Origin: Myxococcales bacterium
Lineage (GTDB): Bacteria; Myxococcota_A; Polyangia; Polyangiales; Polyangiaceae
Assembly: GCA_013297655.1 (NCBI GenBank)
Contig: JAAFHV010000039.1
Location: 13,575 to 48,004, forward strand
Length of the DNA stretch: 34,430 nucleotides
Direction of reading: 5' to 3'
Below are positions 24,974 through 32,821 of the stretch, piece after piece (the stretch's first letter is position 1; the number at the start of each line of letters is the position of its first letter). The notes below the pieces were generated by a model. The model saw nothing but the letters and a program-made list of their open reading frames with translations. It was not told where the DNA came from and did not search any database. A program made the translations under genes and the position numbers.

Positions 24974-26035
24974 TCATCGCGCGCTCGTTCGGAAGGGGCC
25001 CTCGCGCACCCGAGAGCGCTCCTCGTCGAGCCTTCGAGCGAGGCCGACCGCGCCTTCTTCGTCGTCGCACGCGACGGTGAGCACGTCGCGAACGAAGGAC
25101 TCGTCCGCGCGGAGCACCAGCCGAACGTCGCGGCCGGAGAGGGTGATCGTCTCGATGGCCTGCCACGCGACGGTCCGCGGCCCGCCATCGACGAGGAGAC
25201 CTCCCTCGCCGATCGCGATCGTGACGCGCTCGGACCGCTCACGGAGCGCGCCTGCGAGCACACCCGCGACGACGAGCACCGAAGCCACGAGGAGCAGCGG
25301 CGCGAAGGGACCGAACGCCGACCGCGCCGCCGTGGCGAGCTCCTCGAAGAAGCTGCCCTTCAAGAGATCGTCGCACGAGAGCGTCTCCGGCAAATGGGGC
25401 CTCCCGAAGAACGGACGCATGACCCAGGAGAGCTCCGCGCCGCAGAAAAACTGGGTCGCCATCCAGGCCACGAGCACGCGCCGCGCGACCCGAGGGCCGA
25501 GCCCGAGGCGCGTGAGCAGCGCGCGGAGCCGGATCACGCCTGCCATCCCGGCGAACGCCACCACCGCGACGTGGAGCACGAGGAGGCCACGCGCGACCTC
25601 GAGCGACGGCTGCGCGCGAGGGTCCGTAATGGCCAGTCCCACGATGGATGGATCGGGCAATGGCGCGCTCTCGACGAGCAAGATCGACGCGGGGGCAGCC
25701 GCGCCGAGCACCGCTGCGGTGACCGCGAGGGAGAGCAGGATGCAGACCACCGTCTGCCGCACCGCGAGCTTCGATCGAAGGAGGATCGCGAGCATCGCGC
25801 CGAGCCCGATCGTCGACGCGGCGATCGCGAGGAGCAGCGTGGGCAGCTTGAGCGCGGAGAAGACGGCTTGTTTGCTCCCGCGCCATATCCCGAACGCGAC
25901 TCCGTATGCCCCCGCGCCGAAGACGATCGTGACGATCGCGGAGGCGACGAGACGAGGGAGCCCTTCGCCTCTTCGAATCCGGGCGAGCAGCGCGTCGTCG
26001 AGTCGGCAGAGGGCGGCGGGCCCGACGAAGCTCAC
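24974..26035 (-). CDS. Polytopic membrane protein, unknown function
   Basis: A protein of 353 residues from GTG 26035, which overlaps the stop of the upstream membrane protein as GTGA. About six hydrophobic spans are visible between residues ~30 and ~285 (for example VASAIVTIVFGAGAYGVAFG, TLLLAIAASTIGLGAMLAILL, TVVCILLSLAVTAAVLG, PLLLVASVLVVAGVLAGAL). The last ~75 residues are soluble and beta-rich (VTIAIGEGGLLVDG, ETITLSGRDVRLVL) and look like a small PH-like or bPH2 domain. The early arrangement (FGxG, then a Lys-Leu-Pro-Thr-Leu-Leu stretch) recalls the neighbour upstream, so the two are probably paralogues forming one complex. I cannot name a function. Confidence 0.8.
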   Translation of the reverse strand: MSFVGPAALCRLDDALLARIRRGEGLPRLVASAIVTIVFGAGAYGVAFGIWRGSKQAVFSALKLPTLLLAIAASTIGLGAMLAILLRSKLAVRQTVVCILLSLAVTAAVLGAAAPASILLVESAPLPDPSIVGLAITDPRAQPSLEVARGLLVLHVAVVAFAGMAGVIRLRALLTRLGLGPRVARRVLVAWMATQFFCGAELSWVMRPFFGRPHLPETLSCDDLLKGSFFEELATAARSAFGPFAPLLLVASVLVVAGVLAGALRERSERVTIAIGEGGLLVDGGPRTVAWQAIETITLSGRDVRLVLRADESFVRDVLTVACDDEEGAVGLARRLDEERSRVREGPFRTSAR

Positions 26036-26850
26036 GAGCCGAGCGCTCGTAGCCAATGGGTGAGGAAAAAGAGACGACCTTCGAGCGCCCAGCCGGTCGC
26101 CGCGCCGACGAGCGGGCGCAACGTGGTCGTCATTTGGAAGAGCACGATCATGAAGAGCGATCCCCACAATCGGAGCCCTCGCACCGGAGCTTGGTTCATC
26201 GCTCCGAGGGTGCGGTTCACGAGGCCGAGACCGAGCAGGGTGCTCAGCGCGAGGAACAGCAGGTGAAGGCCACCCACGAACGCGACCGACGTGGTCGCCT
26301 GCGAGAAAATCCAGGCGATCGGCGCGAACCCGAGCAGCAAGAGGCCCATCAGCGCGACGCCCATCAAGAGCGCTCCCCACGTCTCGCGCACGCTCTGACG
26401 CGCGCCGGAGAGGCACGAAAAAATATGCAGGCTCGGAAAACAAATGAGCGCACACACGAAGATGCCGAGGGTCATCTTCAGCGGCACGATCAGAAACTGG
26501 ACCCCGCCGCCGAACGACGCCGTCACGAGCCCTACGATCATGATGCTCGCTGCGATGACGAGGGAGAGGCGCCCGAGCGTGCCACGGCCATCGCGCATCG
26601 CGTGGAGCAGGCTGGCGGGGGACTTCAAAAGCGCCTCGACGACGGCGATGGGCCCGCTCCCGAGCGCCGGAACCTCGAGCGTCGCCGTCGAGCGGGAGGT
26701 CGCGTTCGCGTCGCGTGGTCCCGTAGTCATCGTTGCGTGCGCGTGCGCGTGCGCGCGGTCGTGGTCGTGGCGCTCGAGCGTGACAGTCGTGTCGTCGCGC
26801 TCGGACGAAGGAGAGTCGAGGGAACCGGAAGGAAGGAGAGGCGCTTGCAT
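26032..26850 (-). CDS. Polytopic membrane protein, unknown function
   Basis: A 272-residue protein with a polar N-terminal region of about 70 residues containing a His/Ala/Asp run (HDHDRAHAHAHA, possible metal binding), followed by about six transmembrane spans (SLVIAASIMIVGLVTASFGGG, MTLGIFVCALICFPSLHIFS, LLMGVALMGLLLLGF, LLFLALSTLLGLGLV, LFMIVLFQMTTTL). CFPSLHIFSCLSG is a phrase found in other myxobacterial membrane proteins of this sort that are still unnamed. It is translationally coupled to a second membrane protein with a C-terminal soluble domain. Together they could form a transporter-like or envelope complex. The ATG at 26850 is preceded by GATCGAG. Confidence 0.8.
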   Translation of the reverse strand: MQAPLLPSGSLDSPSSERDDTTVTLERHDHDRAHAHAHATMTTGPRDANATSRSTATLEVPALGSGPIAVVEALLKSPASLLHAMRDGRGTLGRLSLVIAASIMIVGLVTASFGGGVQFLIVPLKMTLGIFVCALICFPSLHIFSCLSGARQSVRETWGALLMGVALMGLLLLGFAPIAWIFSQATTSVAFVGGLHLLFLALSTLLGLGLVNRTLGAMNQAPVRGLRLWGSLFMIVLFQMTTTLRPLVGAATGWALEGRLFFLTHWLRALGS

Positions 26851-27240
26851 CTCGATCGTGTAGCCGCGTGCGGACGGCTCGTCCGTCGTGTGCGCGGCGA
26901 GCGGCTCGAAAGTGTCGACGGGAGGCTCGTGCCGCGCAACGAGCGGCCGCCGCGTCGTCGCGTTGTCGTCGCGTTGTCGTCGCGTCGTCGCGTCGTCGCG
27001 TCGTCGCCGCTTGCACGCTCACGCCGGTGGTGTGGCTCTCGGTCGCGTCGGTGCGGGCCGACGCGGACGCGGGAGGCGAACCCCGGACATCGACGTGGAC
27101 CGCCGAAATCGCTCGGGAATCCAAGGGCTACGAGGGGGCGCGCGTAGAGACGAAGCTCGGGCGCGGCGGGCGAAGAACGGCCTCCGCGGCGGCGCGCGGG
27201 CTGCAGCGGGGAGCGCTTTTGCGCTACCTTCTATCGAGAT
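26851..27240. other. Divergent intergenic region with a microsatellite-like repeat
   Basis: These 390 bases separate two divergent genes. Apart from the GTCGTCGC-type repeat at 26951-27009 I see no palindrome, small gene or clear promoter. Open frames crossing it are arginine-rich shadows. Confidence 0.5.
26951..27009. repeat. GTCGTCGC-type tandem repeat
   Basis: The stretch consists of about six units of CGCGTCGT or the longer CGCGTTGTCGT (8 and 11 bp) in a row. It sits about 100 bp upstream of the start of the 272-residue membrane protein. Length variation in such a repeat could change promoter spacing, but this is not shown. Confidence 0.7.
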
Positions 27241-28806
27241 ATGCGCAGGACGAAGCTGGCGGTCACCCTCCTCGGTTCTTTCATGATGAGCGCGTGTGGG
27301 CCTACCGCGTTCAAAGGCCCGCAGGGGCCCGAGCCTGGCACGGGCACACCGAAACAATCCGTGGCGGCGGGCACGGTGAACCCGGTGGAGATGCCCTTCG
27401 GGGTGCACACCCGCAGCCGCAACGGCATCACGCGCCTCCACGCGCAGCTCGGCGACGGCGACTTCGTGTCGTCCGGCGTGATGGTGGCGGCGACCTCCGA
27501 CCTGAACAAGCCGCTCGCGAAGATCGAGGACGCCAAGGAGATCTTCGTCGTCGGCGGGGTGCCCGACGACTTCTATACGTTCTCCGCGACCCTCATCGGC
27601 AACTCGGTACGGCGCGTGAAGGGCGGGGTGGTGGGCCCGTCGTTCCGCGCGACCGGTGCCGAGAGCTACACCGCGGTCGGCGTCTCCGAGGATGGCGCTT
27701 ACGTGCTCGTGGGCAACAAAAACGCGCCCCAGCCCTACGCCAAAGCGCGGGTCGATTTCGTCGCCGACGGCATGAAGCCCTCGGGTCTTTCGATCGCGCC
27801 GCAGTACTGCTGGGACGCTATCAAGGCCCGCAAAGGGGAGGTGCTCCTGGCGGGTCGCGCGTGCCGCGAAGGCGACGGGCGGCTCGTGATCGAGCGCTTC
27901 GCCGGCGGCTCGAAGGTGGGCACCCTCGACAAGCTCCCGGGCGACTTTCCGCGCGAGGTTCGCTTCAAGGACGTGCACCTCCACGCGCAGCGCACGGGCA
28001 TCTTCGTGACGGCGACGATGGTGCTTCCGGCAGGGGAAAAACCCTACGCCGCGAAGTGGAACGGCAAGGCGTGGAGCGTGGTCCCGGTCCCCGATCAGTT
28101 CAACGAGATCCTCTCGTTCTCGGAGGCGGTGGACGGCTCGCTCTTCGTCGTGGAGACGCAGGTGGCGGCGCGCACCGCGCAGGTGTGGCGCCACGACACG
28201 ACCGGCGCTTGGCGACCGGTGCCGCTCCCCAAGCTGCGCGACGAGGAGCACCTCGTCTATTCGAAGGTCGTTGGAAAGTACATGCTTCAAAAGCCGCCCC
28301 AGTTCGTGCCGCTCTCGGTGTCGGCGCGCTCGGCGGACGAGGTGTGGGTCGCGGCCTCGATCGAAGACGGCGACGATCTCATCCACTCGCTGCTTCACAA
28401 GACGCAGGTGCCCACGTTCGTGGAGTGGCCGGACATTCCGCGGCCCGCGACGCCTCCGATCGGCGAGTGCAAAGTGACGTACTTTTTGGCGCTCGGGGCC
28501 ATTCCCCCGAACCACGGTTCTTACCAAGACGTGCGCAGGCTCATCGCCGGCCACCACGAGGTCGAGGGCATGTCGCTCTTGGAGACGGTGCAAGGAGGCC
28601 ACCGCGTGTACGGCGTGCACCACACGAGCCGCGAGTCGATCACGCGGGTGCAAGAGCTGCTCGGCAAAGGTGGCATCAAGGGCGAGCTGCGCTGCGAGGC
28701 GCCCGCCGCGACGCGGGTCGTGAATTTCAAGATCACCACCGGCGAGCTCGGCGTCGAAGAGGCCCCCGAGAACCCGAACAACGGCCAAGAGCACACCGAC
28801 GACTAG
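27241..28806 (+). CDS. Secreted lipoprotein, probable beta-propeller-like
   Basis: The 521-residue protein has a lipoprotein signal (LAVTLLGSFMMSAC, Cys19). The body shows repeated short strand-turn-strand units with Trp/Tyr and Gly-Asp turns (for example AAKWNGKAWSVVPVP, VWRHDTTGAWRPVPLP, EVWVAASIEDG) every 45-60 residues, which suggests a beta-propeller such as those in PQQ or WD-like domains, but no exact repeat consensus can be written. The last ~90 residues (HHEVEGMSLLETVQGGHRVYGVHH) may form a separate domain. The end is hydrophilic (NNGQEHTDD). The ATG at 27241 is preceded by TCGAGAT. The gene ends exactly where a long inverted repeat starts. Confidence 0.8.
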   Translation: MRRTKLAVTLLGSFMMSACGPTAFKGPQGPEPGTGTPKQSVAAGTVNPVEMPFGVHTRSRNGITRLHAQLGDGDFVSSGVMVAATSDLNKPLAKIEDAKEIFVVGGVPDDFYTFSATLIGNSVRRVKGGVVGPSFRATGAESYTAVGVSEDGAYVLVGNKNAPQPYAKARVDFVADGMKPSGLSIAPQYCWDAIKARKGEVLLAGRACREGDGRLVIERFAGGSKVGTLDKLPGDFPREVRFKDVHLHAQRTGIFVTATMVLPAGEKPYAAKWNGKAWSVVPVPDQFNEILSFSEAVDGSLFVVETQVAARTAQVWRHDTTGAWRPVPLPKLRDEEHLVYSKVVGKYMLQKPPQFVPLSVSARSADEVWVAASIEDGDDLIHSLLHKTQVPTFVEWPDIPRPATPPIGECKVTYFLALGAIPPNHGSYQDVRRLIAGHHEVEGMSLLETVQGGHRVYGVHHTSRESITRVQELLGKGGIKGELRCEAPAATRVVNFKITTGELGVEEAPENPNNGQEHTDD

Positions 28807-28959
28807 AGCACCGAACAGTTCGATGACCGAGGATTTTCGCTGAGTTGCGAGCCGTGCGAGGCGCGACGACGAGTCCTACTGCTGCTAGCCGAGGAGGAGC
28901 AACGAAGCACGGCGACGCAAATCGGCGAAAAGCCGACCGAATCGAAATGTTCGGTGCTC
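28806..28959. repeat. 154-bp element with 43-bp imperfect inverted repeats
   Basis: The left arm (28806-28848, from GAGCACCGAACA) matches the reverse complement of the right arm (28917-28959, ending TGTTCGGTGCTC) at 33 of 43 positions, including 12 perfect pairs at the ends and TTTTCGC further in. The middle (28849-28916) can also partly fold (GCCGTGC with GCACGGC). Transcribed, it would be one long hairpin. It starts on the last base of the lipoprotein stop codon. There is no obvious target-site duplication or open frame in it. Confidence 0.65.
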
Positions 28960-28976
28960 GTGCGTCGATGCACGAG
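28957..28976. terminator. Short perfect hairpin after the long inverted repeat
   Basis: CTCGTGC (28957-28963) and GCACGAG (28970-28976) form a 7-bp stem with a GTCGAT loop. It follows directly on the right arm of the 154-bp element. No T-tract follows, so a terminator role for the lipoprotein transcript is only possible. The rest up to 29195 holds nothing recognisable but must contain the promoter of the Roadblock-PYP operon. Confidence 0.35.
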
Positions 28977-29195
28977 AGCTCCGCGCGACGATCAAAATTC
29001 GGCGCGCACGGACCTCTTCGTTTTTGTTCGTGAAACCATTGTCGCGAACCGTGCGTTGGCCCTACTGCCCGCCAGTGCCTCGTGCTCCCGTCGTGGAGCG
29101 AGGTAGCTGCTGAATCTAGTCGCGGGGGGGCGTGCCTGACCGGCAAGGAATTGCTCGGTCGAGCCGAACACGCCCAAAGCGGGCCGAAGGAAGTC

Positions 29196-29561
29196 ATGCT
29201 CAACGCGAACCGTTTGGCTCAGATCGTCGCGCGCGGAAATCCAGACGTGATCGGCCTCCTCGTCGTCGACGCCGACGGCAAGGTGCACGCCTCCGATTCG
29301 ACTTCTCCCGAGGTCATGCGCGCGGCGATCGCGATGGCGGTGCCGCTCCGGGACTTGATTGATCGCACGGCGGCGGAGCTCGGATGTGGAGAGCACTCCG
29401 CGACCTTGGTCGAGGGCCGCGAGGCGTCGTTCGCGATCGCCGACGTCGACGGGTTCCGGTGCGTGTTGGTGATCGGCGCGAGCGGCGCGGCGCCCGGATC
29501 GCTGCGCGCGGATAGCCTTTGGTTGGCCGCTCGCCTGCGTGACGAAGGCGGTGCTTCGTGA
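29196..29561 (+). CDS. Small Roadblock/LC7-like protein
   Basis: A 121-residue single-domain protein with the Roadblock/LC7 layout: an N-terminal helix (LNANRLAQIVAR), the hallmark strand-turn-strand VIGLLVVDADGKVHAS, a central helix (PEVMRAAIAMAVPLRDLIDRTAAELG), two strands (EASFAIADVDGFRCVLVIG) and a closing helix. Proteins of this fold, such as MglB of myxobacteria, bind and regulate small Ras-like GTPases in polarity and motility. ATG 29196 is chosen because GAAGGA lies five bases upstream; longer in-frame starts add poor sequence. The stop overlaps the next start as GTGA, so it is made together with the membrane and PYP-domain proteins. The assignment is by pattern, without a search. Confidence 0.7.
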   Translation: MLNANRLAQIVARGNPDVIGLLVVDADGKVHASDSTSPEVMRAAIAMAVPLRDLIDRTAAELGCGEHSATLVEGREASFAIADVDGFRCVLVIGASGAAPGSLRADSLWLAARLRDEGGAS

Positions 29562-30661
29562 TCGATTGGTTTCTCATCGCGTCCGCGTCCGCGTCGGTCG
29601 TCTCCGGCGCCATCGCGTGGACCGTCGCCGGGCGTCGCGCACACGCCCGTGCCGAGCGGGCATGTGACGCCAAGCTCGCCGTCGCGACGTCGGCGCGCGA
29701 AGAGGCCGACCGACGTGCGCTCACGCTCGATCACGAGGTCGCTTACTGGAGGGCCACCTCCCTCGCGCCACGCGAGCTCGCGCCGGCCGCGGTCTTTCAC
29801 GATCGCATGGCGGCCTCCGAGCACGAGGTGCTCGTCGCGCTGCTCCGCGGCCTCTGCCTCGTCGACACGGCGGTCATCGCCGACGCGACGGGCTTGTCGC
29901 GCACGCGGGAGGGCGAGGGCGAAGCTTCGTCGCTCGCGGCGCTTGCGGCCCCATTCGACCGGTTACAGAGCGCACTCGAGAGGCTCGGTCTCGCCGTCGC
30001 GGAGGCTCGCCTCGAGACATTGGATACGACCCACGTCACGATCCGGCCGCTCGGGGGGAGGGCGCGAGGGACGTTCCTCGTCGCGAAGGGCTCGAGTCTG
30101 CCCGTGAATCCGCTGGCGGTCGACGCGGTGGCGCACTCCGCTGCCGGCAAGACGCTCCCGACTCCGCTGCCGCGCCTCGTCGCGGGCTGGCGTGGGAGCT
30201 CGGACAAACGACGCGCGAGCAACGGCGGGCCCATCGAGTTCTTCGACGACCTCGAGCGCGAGATGGATCGCGCCAACCTGCGCGCGGCGGTGCTCGGCGA
30301 CGTCGCGGCGGTCTATTTTTCGGCTGCGGAGGACGGTCCCTCTGCCGACGTGAGAGCGTCCGCGTTCATGGCGATGAACGCGTTCCAAGAGCGTGCCGCG
30401 CAGACACTGCGCGGCGCGGGGATGGCGCGCGTCGATCTCGTCGTCGCCTCGGGCGGGGTGCTCCGCTGGTCGGCCCTCCCGGGCGCGCGAAACCTCGGGC
30501 TCGTGCTGCTCGCGGACGACGGAGCGACGTCGCCTGCGTGGATGGAACGGCTGAGCGGGCGTCTGCGCCGGGGCCTCGACGCCTCCGCAGCTCGTGCGTC
30601 CTCTTCGGGGCCCGCGCTCGAACGAGCGACCGCGAGCAGCGTAGGAAGGAGCGCCCGGTGA
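29558..30661 (+). CDS. Membrane-anchored protein with two probable Roadblock-like regions
   Basis: A 367-residue protein starting at GTG 29558, coupled to the gene before it. A single N-terminal hydrophobic segment (WFLIASASASVVSGAIAWTVAG, residues 4-25, quoted in part) is followed by a helical, coiled-coil-like region to about residue 70. Two regions resemble the Roadblock/LC7 pattern: about 85-190 (LVDTAVIADATGLSRTREG, then RARGTFLVAKGSSLPV) and about 225-340 (ANLRAAVLGDVAAVYFSA, then NLGLVLLADDG). Both face the cytoplasm if the N-terminus is the anchor. It may be the docking platform that links the small Roadblock protein and the PYP-domain protein to the membrane. The next gene starts by GTGA overlap. 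Confidence 0.65.
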   Translation: MIDWFLIASASASVVSGAIAWTVAGRRAHARAERACDAKLAVATSAREEADRRALTLDHEVAYWRATSLAPRELAPAAVFHDRMAASEHEVLVALLRGLCLVDTAVIADATGLSRTREGEGEASSLAALAAPFDRLQSALERLGLAVAEARLETLDTTHVTIRPLGGRARGTFLVAKGSSLPVNPLAVDAVAHSAAGKTLPTPLPRLVAGWRGSSDKRRASNGGPIEFFDDLEREMDRANLRAAVLGDVAAVYFSAAEDGPSADVRASAFMAMNAFQERAAQTLRGAGMARVDLVVASGGVLRWSALPGARNLGLVLLADDGATSPAWMERLSGRLRRGLDASAARASSSGPALERATASSVGRSAR

Positions 30662-31410
30662 AGCAGCCCGAATCGAAGGCCTCCCCGCGCCGCACCCTCC
30701 CGGCGCCGAGCGAGCCGCTCGACGTGAACGCGATCGTCGCCGAGCGGGACCGCTTGCGCTTCGAGATCGGGAGCTTGCACGCCGAGCTCGGTCACCTGCG
30801 AAGCGAGCTCGCGCGGCTCCGCGACGAGCGACGACACGGCTCCGACCTCGCCATGGTCGACGCCGAGCTCCCCGAATCCGGAGACCGCTTGCCGCTTCCC
30901 TCCGCGCTCCCGTACCTGCCGAGCGTCACACGCGAGGTCGCGCGGCCGAAGGGGCTGATGGGTGCACTCTACACACCCGACACCCAGCCCACCGGCGCGC
31001 CGAAGCCGTACTCGCCGCCCCCCGTGGCAGAGGGCTTCGACTTCGGCGCGGTGTCGCGGCTCTCCCCCGAAGAGCTCGATACGCTCCCCTATGGGCTCAT
31101 CTGCCTCGACGGGCAGGGGCGTGTCGTCCACTACAACGACGTCGAGTCGCGCATGGCGCGGTTGCCGAAGTCGCGGGTGATTGGACGAAACTTCTTCGTC
31201 GACGTCGCTCCTTGCGCTCGCGTGCGGGAGTTCGAGGGGCAGTTTCGTGAATTGGTCCGCGACCCCGGGCGCGTGCGCGTCCGTTCGTTCGACTTCGTCT
31301 TTCGGTTCGAGCACTCGGAGCAGCACGTCACGATCGTGATCACCCCGGCGCGAACGCGCGGTCTCTACAACTTGGCGATCTTGAGGCGCTCCGTCGTCGC
31401 TCACCCGTGA
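30658..31410 (+). CDS. Coiled-coil protein with a photoactive yellow protein (PYP) domain
   Basis: From GTG 30658 (AGGAAGGA eight bases upstream) the protein has 250 residues: a coiled coil at about 24-58, a Pro-rich linker, and a PAS domain of the PYP type from about 141 to the end. Compared with Halorhodospira PYP, the chromophore cysteine is present in DVAPC (Cys186 = Cys69), as are the chromophore-bonding Tyr159 (= Tyr42) and Glu163 (= Glu46), with no gap between them (27 residues from Tyr to Cys in both). VIGRNFF also matches VIGKNFF. Thr50 and Arg52 are replaced by Ala and Leu, so absorption and kinetics may differ. PYP uses p-coumaric acid; no ligase or ammonia-lyase gene for it is in the window. 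It likely senses blue light and signals through its coiled coil. Confidence 0.85.
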   Translation: MKQPESKASPRRTLPAPSEPLDVNAIVAERDRLRFEIGSLHAELGHLRSELARLRDERRHGSDLAMVDAELPESGDRLPLPSALPYLPSVTREVARPKGLMGALYTPDTQPTGAPKPYSPPPVAEGFDFGAVSRLSPEELDTLPYGLICLDGQGRVVHYNDVESRMARLPKSRVIGRNFFVDVAPCARVREFEGQFRELVRDPGRVRVRSFDFVFRFEHSEQHVTIVITPARTRGLYNLAILRRSVVAHP

Positions 31411-31451
31411 GGCCGAGGTCGCACGCCGCGCGAGCAGTACGAGGTAGGGGG

Positions 31452-31477
31452 CGGCTGCCGCGCCGGTTCCGCAGCCG
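31452..31477. terminator. Hairpin downstream of the PYP gene
   Basis: CGGCTGC (31452-31458) and GCAGCCG (31471-31477) form a 7-bp stem with a 12-nt loop, 42 bases past the PYP stop, followed by GCCACGATTTG. It could end the Roadblock-PYP transcript, though the T-tract is weak. Confidence 0.4.
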
Positions 31478-31494
31478 GCCACGATTTGTCAAAG

Positions 31495-31531
31495 TGTCAC
31501 GCGTTCGGAGCCGAAGCGGGGCTCCGTGACA
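31495..31531. promoter_or_regulatory. Two-part dyad upstream of the MYXO-CTERM gene
   Basis: TGTCA (31495-31499) pairs with TGACA (31527-31531), enclosing CGGAGCC (31506-31512) and GGCTCCG (31520-31526) with a 7-nt loop. It lies about 80 bases before the start of the next gene. It may be an operator, a second terminator hairpin or an RNA leader structure. Confidence 0.35.
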
Positions 31532-31609
31532 GGTTGGCGTGCGGGTGGGTCTCGGTGCGCGATTCTTCGCGAGGATCGTCGTGGCACGGGCTATGCTCCG
31601 CGACGCCCG

Positions 31610-32821
31610 ATGCCTCGTTTTCGCACCCTCTTCGCGTCGCTGCTCGTGCTCGCGGTCTTCTTCGTCGCGGGCCGCGCGAGCGCTCAGTCCATCTCCGTGA
31701 ACAACAAGACGTCGCTCGTCCGGCTCGCCGCCGACGGATCGATCGTCACGAAGCGGCAGATCAACCCCGAGGCGGTGAACTACGCCGATTGCCTCGCCAA
31801 CCAGAGCATTCAAATCTCGTACGTGGCCTCCGGGGCCGACGGCTTGAAGACGCTCGAGGTCTGGGCGGGCCAGCAGGACTGCAAGCCGGTCGCGGCGCGC
31901 TCCGGAACCACGCAGCAGTGCTGGCGCCCCGCGGGCAACCTGCCCGGCGCGCAAACGGGCACCATCACGATCCCGATCCGGAACATCCTCAAGAAGCGCG
32001 TCACGGGCAGTGACGTGGTCGACGCGACCAACGATCCGTCGGTCTGCAAAGACATCGCGCTGTCCACGTACAGCCTCTATTTCATGTGGTTTCAGGGCAC
32101 GGGCACCGAGCCGGTCGGCACGTCGGACCAGGTCGACATCCCCGTGAAGACGCAGGGGCCCTCGCCGCTGAGCGGTCTCACCGTCGCGCCCGGCAACACG
32201 CGCCTCATCGTCACGTTCGCGGCCACCGGCGAGGCCGGCGTCACGGATCAGCAGGGCGTACGCGTCTACTGCGACGACAAGCCCACCTCGAAGGCGCCGA
32301 CCACGAGGAACGTCGTCACGTGCGCCGACACCGGCACGAGCACCGAGGACGCCGGCGACGCCGAGGTCGACGCTTCGGGGGTCGACGCCGGGTGCACCAC
32401 CACCACGGAGACCACGTCCGGCGGAGGGGAGTGCTCGTCGAGCGCGCTCCTTCCGGTGACCCAAGACGGCGGCGCCCCTGGTTTACCCGACGAAAAGTAC
32501 CTCTGCGCGCAGCTCGGCGGTAACACCGGCAGTCGCGTCGTCGTCGAGAACATCAACGGCGCCGCGCTCGAGAACGACAAGACGTACGCCGTCGCGGTGG
32601 CGTCCGTCGACTCTTACGGCAACGTGGGCGGCCTCGGCGATCCCACCTGCGCGACGCCGGGCGCGACCACCGATTTTTGGCAGCTCTACCGTGATTCGGG
32701 CGGACAAGCGGGGGGCTGCTCGTCGGAGGGCGCGCCCATCGGCGGTCTCGTCTCGATGATTCCCGTGCTCGGCGCCATCGCGGCCGTGATACGTCGCCGC
32801 GTCCGGAGGACCGAGAAGTGA
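31610..32821 (+). CDS. MXAN_2561-type MYXO-CTERM-anchored surface protein
   Basis: A 403-residue exported protein. It has a signal peptide (LFASLLVLAVFFVAGRASA-Q), several cysteine pairs, an Asp/Thr/Ser-rich central linker with acidic repeats (EDAGDAEVDASGVDAG), and beta-rich regions resembling fibronectin-type folds (SPLSGLTVAPGNTRLIVTF; YAVAVASVDSYGNVGG). The C-terminus has a Gly-Cys, a hydrophobic segment (GLVSMIPVLGAIAAVI) and a basic tail (RRRVRR), the plan of the MYXO-CTERM sorting signal, which is thought to anchor proteins on the myxobacterial surface. The next gene encodes a barrel protein of the kind that follows MXAN_2561 in Myxococcus; the family link is from memory of that gene pair. 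Start ATG 31610 fits the signal peptide. Confidence 0.75.
   Translation: MPRFRTLFASLLVLAVFFVAGRASAQSISVNNKTSLVRLAADGSIVTKRQINPEAVNYADCLANQSIQISYVASGADGLKTLEVWAGQQDCKPVAARSGTTQQCWRPAGNLPGAQTGTITIPIRNILKKRVTGSDVVDATNDPSVCKDIALSTYSLYFMWFQGTGTEPVGTSDQVDIPVKTQGPSPLSGLTVAPGNTRLIVTFAATGEAGVTDQQGVRVYCDDKPTSKAPTTRNVVTCADTGTSTEDAGDAEVDASGVDAGCTTTTETTSGGGECSSSALLPVTQDGGAPGLPDEKYLCAQLGGNTGSRVVVENINGAALENDKTYAVAVASVDSYGNVGGLGDPTCATPGATTDFWQLYRDSGGQAGGCSSEGAPIGGLVSMIPVLGAIAAVIRRRVRRTEK

Noticed and set aside
24878-26266. Long plus-strand frame opposite the two membrane protein genes
   Set aside because: Composition is almost only Arg, Glu, Asp and His, as expected from antisense of Leu/Ala/Val-rich membrane segments.
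28806-28959. Insertion sequence with transposase
   Set aside because: Inverted arms are present but there is no open frame inside, no transposase nearby and no visible target duplication.
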